Positions 61,204-64,000 of a DNA stretch of 64,000 bases are shown here, in pieces. Source of the stretch: Robertmurraya_A mangrovi (GTDB taxonomy: Bacteria > Bacillota > Bacilli > Bacillales > Cytobacillaceae); contig NZ_JAXOFX010000018.1 in the NCBI RefSeq assembly GCF_034427655.1, positions 1 through 64,000 on the forward strand, read 5' to 3'. The translations under genes and the position numbers were made by a program. Positions within the stretch are counted from its first letter, which is position 1, and every line of letters starts with the position of its first letter. A model generated the notes under the pieces. The model worked only from the letters and a program-made list of their open reading frames with translations. It did not search any database and was not told where the DNA came from.

Positions 61204-62427
61204 CTAGCTTTTCTCCATTAGATTTGCCCCAAGTATTTTCACAAACAGTATGGCAATAAGAGCTACACATACAAACATAAGCATAACGATGATTGAACCG
61301 TATCCAAAGTTGGTTTGGCCAAACATCACCTTGTATGTATAAATCGATAAAGTTTCGGTAGCTCCTCCTGGTCCTCCACCCGTCAAAACGAAAATCAAAT
61401 CAAATACTCGGAAAGCATCTAGAGTACGGAAGAGCAATGCAACTAAAATAGAAGGTTTTAACAACGGTAAAGTGACAAGAAAAAACGATTGTATTTTTGT
61501 TGCTCCATCTATTGAAGAAGCTTCATATAAGGAGCCAGGGATGTTTTGTAATCCAGCTAATAATAACAAGGCCATATAAGGAGTGGTTTTCCATACGTCA
61601 GCTAAAATAGTCGAAAACATCGCACCTGTACCCGATAATAATAAATCTCTTGAATCTCGTACAAGACCGATATTTTCGAAAAATAAAGCAACGATTCCAC
61701 TACTTCCATCATATAAGTAACTCCACATGAGAGCGGCCACCGCGGTAGGGATTGCCCAAGGAATTAATGATGTCGTACGAATAACCCCTTGTCCAAAAAT
61801 AGCTTTATTTAAAATTAAAGCTAAACCAAGACCTAAGATTAACTCAAAAAATACAGACACCACCGTAAAAATCAACGTGTTTCCTAATGCAATTCCAATT
61901 CTAGAATCCGAAAAGGCACTTGTAAAACCTTTTAGGCCAACAAAGTTGGATGGAATGATACTATTCTGAAAATCATCTACTAATGCAGGTAAATCCTCTT
62001 GATAAATAAGCTCATACTTCTCATTTAGCGTGGCGACTAATGAAGAAACATCTTGATGAAGGTTCTCTATTTGTTCTCTCTGTTCCGCACTAATGGTAAT
62101 AACGCCTTGCTCTTCTTTAAATTGAGTACTTACTTCCTCTATTTTAGAAATGGCATCATTTACACCCGCTTGGTCATTTGAATCTGTAATGTTCGTGAGT
62201 TCCTCTTCTAAAAACATGGAAACATACATCTGTGTTTCATTAAATAAACTGACATTGAAGCGTTCGCTTAAATATAGTCCGGCTTTTTGTTGGTTATTTA
62301 ATTGGTAGTCAAAGAAGGTATAGGACAATGATTGAATGACTGGCCATAAAGAGAAGACCCCTAATAATAAAATCGTTGGAAGGATAAACAAAAATTCCTT
62401 AAACCCCAGCTTTTTCATCCTTTTCAC
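61204..62427 (-). CDS. ABC sugar transporter permease, MalF type, with large outer insertion
   Basis: A 407-residue permease, about 110 residues longer than usual Gram-positive MalF-type proteins. The first membrane segment (about 12-32) is followed by an insertion (about 38-148) that is acidic and helical, with LEEELTNITDSNDQAGV and EQREQIENLHQDVSSLVATL, before the conserved FVGLKGFTSAFSDSRIGIALGNTLIFT region. The EAA loop is LYEASSIDGATKIQSFFLVTLPLLKP (about 295-320). The insertion faces the outside and may contact the binding protein. Confidence 0.9.
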   Translation of the reverse strand: MKRMKKLGFKEFLFILPTILLLGVFSLWPVIQSLSYTFFDYQLNNQQKAGLYLSERFNVSLFNETQMYVSMFLEEELTNITDSNDQAGVNDAISKIEEVSTQFKEEQGVITISAEQREQIENLHQDVSSLVATLNEKYELIYQEDLPALVDDFQNSIIPSNFVGLKGFTSAFSDSRIGIALGNTLIFTVVSVFFELILGLGLALILNKAIFGQGVIRTTSLIPWAIPTAVAALMWSYLYDGSSGIVALFFENIGLVRDSRDLLLSGTGAMFSTILADVWKTTPYMALLLLAGLQNIPGSLYEASSIDGATKIQSFFLVTLPLLKPSILVALLFRTLDAFRVFDLIFVLTGGGPGGATETLSIYTYKVMFGQTNFGYGSIIVMLMFVCVALIAILFVKILGANLMEKS

Positions 62428-62459
62428 CCTTTCCTAAGCTATTATCAATGCTTAAACAA

Positions 62460-62496
62460 AGAGGTCTGACCCAAACTAATAGGGTCAGACCCCTCT
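62460..62496 (-). terminator. GGGTCTGACCC hairpin between binding protein and permease genes
   Basis: GAGGTCTGACCC pairs with GGGTCAGACCCCTC (2-nt bulge) around a 9-nt loop. On the minus strand only a weak TTTGTTT follows, so it probably gives partial termination or 3' stability to the binding-protein mRNA, setting its level above that of the permeases. Confidence 0.65.
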
Positions 62497-62538
62497 ACAA
62501 ACCAATCGGGATACAGTCAAAAAATTATAATGAAACGG

Positions 62539-63804
62539 TTATTCGGTTTTAACAGCCTCTTCGATTGCACTACTAGCATCATCTAGGCCTTCACCTGAGC
62601 TTAAATACTTGTGTGCCTGTACTTGAATTGTATCGGAAACTTTTGAATAGTTAGGTGAAACTGGACGAGCAATTGTTGCCTTAAGGGCATTCTGGAATCC
62701 TTCATAAGTAAGCATGTCGTTTGCTGATTTTACTTCCTCATCATCTAATAAAGCGTTGTAACCAGGTAAATATCCACCTTGAGTAGACATGATTTTTTGC
62801 CCTTCAGGACCTGCCGCAAATTTTACAAATTCCCATGCACCATCTACATTTTTTGAACTTTTATTAATACTTAATAACCAACCTCCAACTGCTCCGCCGT
62901 TCGGAAGTGGTGCAATCCCTACATTATCAACCGTTACATTTACTCCCTCTTCTTGGCCTTTAATACGTCCAAATTGATATGGCCAGTTACGTGCAAATAC
63001 AGCTTTTCCTTGTTCAAAGGTTGTATGAACTTCACCTTCTGTAAAGTTTAATATGTTCTTTGGAGAAAACGCAGCTGTTGAGAACTTGCGCATCGTTTCT
63101 AGTCCACCACTGATATCAGAATATCCTTTTGAAAACTCTGTTACATTTACTGTTAATCCTTCATATTGCTTAGACTGGTAGACAAAACCAGCATCTGTTC
63201 CACCTTCACCTGTATACTTTTCAGCCATTCCATATAGATCGTCATAAGTATAGCTTCCACTATCTAATTTAGATGCATCTTCTTTACTAACAATATCTTT
63301 TCTGTAGTACAGTAAACCTAAGTCAGGGAAAAATGGTAATGTATATTGCTTACCTTTATAATTCCCAGAGGCCATTGAACCAGCATTGAAATCCTCTTTG
63401 TTCATATCGCCTTCTTTCATGCGTACATCTATCGGTTCTAAGTATCCAGCACCAGCAAATTCACCTGCCCACACAACATCTAGAGATAAGACATCATATT
63501 CTGATGAACCTGCTGAAAGTGAATTTAGTAATTGGTCATGCATTTGAGCTGAGTCATTCGTCATTTCAACCCACTCAATATCGTATTTATCATTTTGTTT
63601 ATTAAACTCTTCAATTAATGCTTTTGTTGCTGGGGTATTATCATTTTGAGCAGCAAACTTTAATGTGACCTGCTCTCCCCCTCCTGCGTTATCACCTTGG
63701 TCGCCTGTATTTTCATTACCATTATCCGTTGCCGTATTACAGCCAACTAAACTAACGCTCATCGCTAACATTATAGCTAGCCATTTTGCCTTAAAACGTT
63801 TCAT
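62539..63804 (-). CDS. ABC sugar-binding lipoprotein, MalE type
   Basis: A 421-residue extracellular solute-binding lipoprotein, family 1. The signal peptide ends in lipobox LVGC (Cys about residue 22), then a Gly/Asn/Asp-rich linker (TATDNGNENTGDQGDNAGGG) and the mature domain with VTLKFAAQNDNTPATKALIEEFNKQ, EYDVLSLDVVWAGEFAGAGYLEPID and FEQGKAVFARNWPYQFGR. First gene of the importer operon with a strong AGGAGG. Sugar identity is set by the operon's phosphorylase, an alpha-linked glucose disaccharide. Confidence 0.93.
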   Translation of the reverse strand: MKRFKAKWLAIMLAMSVSLVGCNTATDNGNENTGDQGDNAGGGEQVTLKFAAQNDNTPATKALIEEFNKQNDKYDIEWVEMTNDSAQMHDQLLNSLSAGSSEYDVLSLDVVWAGEFAGAGYLEPIDVRMKEGDMNKEDFNAGSMASGNYKGKQYTLPFFPDLGLLYYRKDIVSKEDASKLDSGSYTYDDLYGMAEKYTGEGGTDAGFVYQSKQYEGLTVNVTEFSKGYSDISGGLETMRKFSTAAFSPKNILNFTEGEVHTTFEQGKAVFARNWPYQFGRIKGQEEGVNVTVDNVGIAPLPNGGAVGGWLLSINKSSKNVDGAWEFVKFAAGPEGQKIMSTQGGYLPGYNALLDDEEVKSANDMLTYEGFQNALKATIARPVSPNYSKVSDTIQVQAHKYLSSGEGLDDASSAIEEAVKTE

Positions 63805-63912
63805 CCTTCTTCCTCCTAATTTTCTAAATTTAATAAGGTAAGATGTTACTTTATAAATTTCAATTGGTCATTCTCCCTAAATTGGAAGAATAAACTGCCT
63901 TTTTTACTATTT

Positions 63913-63937
63913 CCCTATTTTTAAAAAATATTTAGGG
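63913..63937. promoter_or_regulatory. AT-rich palindrome upstream of the sugar importer operon
   Basis: CCCTA and TAGGG at the ends of a 25-bp near-palindrome of A/T runs, about 110-135 bp before the binding protein start. Possible operator for a LacI-type or other regulator outside the window; no CcpA cre site was recognised. Confidence 0.3.
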
Positions 63938-64000
63938 TTTCTTTAAAACCGGAATTAATTAGAATACCTCAATAAAAAAACTGACGCTACGCACCTCCAA

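Overview
The window reads as a chromosomal segment of a low-GC, endospore-forming Bacillaceae (Bacillus-like). Evidence: strong AGGAGG-type ribosome binding sites, sporulation genes (spoVR, a CotF/YhcQ-type coat protein, a KinB-like kinase, the spore 3-sulfolactate genes), and several blocks whose gene order matches my memory of the B. subtilis yhc/yhd region. No phage, transposase, CRISPR array or tRNA was seen.

Layout. (1) 1-306: the 5' end of a 16S rRNA gene on the minus strand with boxA and two tandem promoters. (2) 0.75-14.3 kb: a flavin amine oxidase, then spoVR, yhdC, an M14 peptidase, yhdB, azr, yhcZ, yhcY and pgcA, a TetR regulator, a BdbC/thioredoxin-like thiol oxidation pair, yhcU, yhcT and a GlsB-type stress membrane protein with a sigma-B-like promoter. 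(3) 14.7-21.4 kb: a divergent sulfur cluster. One arm makes 3-sulfolactate (yitC, yitD, plus a VOC-fold gene). The other activates and reduces sulfate (cysH, sat, cysC), followed by an SLC13-type permease. (4) 21.4-29.4 kb: a two-component system with its lipoprotein, RocB peptidase, a purine permease with a PurBox-like promoter, and a YitT-type protein. (5) 29.4-36.1 kb: a sensory block with a degenerate histidine kinase, an intact MASE3 kinase with its NarL-type regulator, an aldo/keto reductase, a HemAT-type globin chemoreceptor and a single-domain sensor globin. (6) 36.7-47.2 kb: a tightly packed six-gene minus-strand operon combining a phosphorelay, a diguanylate cyclase and polysaccharide-synthesis proteins. 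(7) 47.5-57.9 kb: a phosphotransferase, KinB-like kinase, proC, DNA glycosylase, coat protein, RND exporter, DUF2935 and DUF421 genes. (8) 58-63.8 kb: a disaccharide ABC importer with a GH65 phosphorylase.

Two observations stand out. The operon at 36.7-47.2 kb encodes an Hpt-REC-GGDEF-REC protein, a membrane HEAT-repeat protein, a processive GT2 synthase, a membrane-anchored 1088-residue glycoside-hydrolase-like protein, a CheY-like protein and a hybrid kinase. All parts of a phosphorelay and of a c-di-GMP-linked exopolysaccharide machine are present, but no BcsB or PilZ protein was recognised. Second, the degenerate kinase and the single-domain globin, 5.8 kb apart, share a two-part upstream element: a TAGGG half-site and, exactly 22 bp later, a TAGGG-N5-CCCTA palindrome. 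It resembles the NreC operator of staphylococci and suggests an oxygen/redox regulon, consistent with the AirS-like cysteine cluster in YhcY and the globin sensors.

Short intergenic repeats include two copies of a roughly 127-bp hairpin element with compensatory stem changes, and a Bacillaceae-type repeat beside a 15-bp-stem hairpin near 34 kb. All functions are assigned from sequence reading and remembered families; no database search was run.
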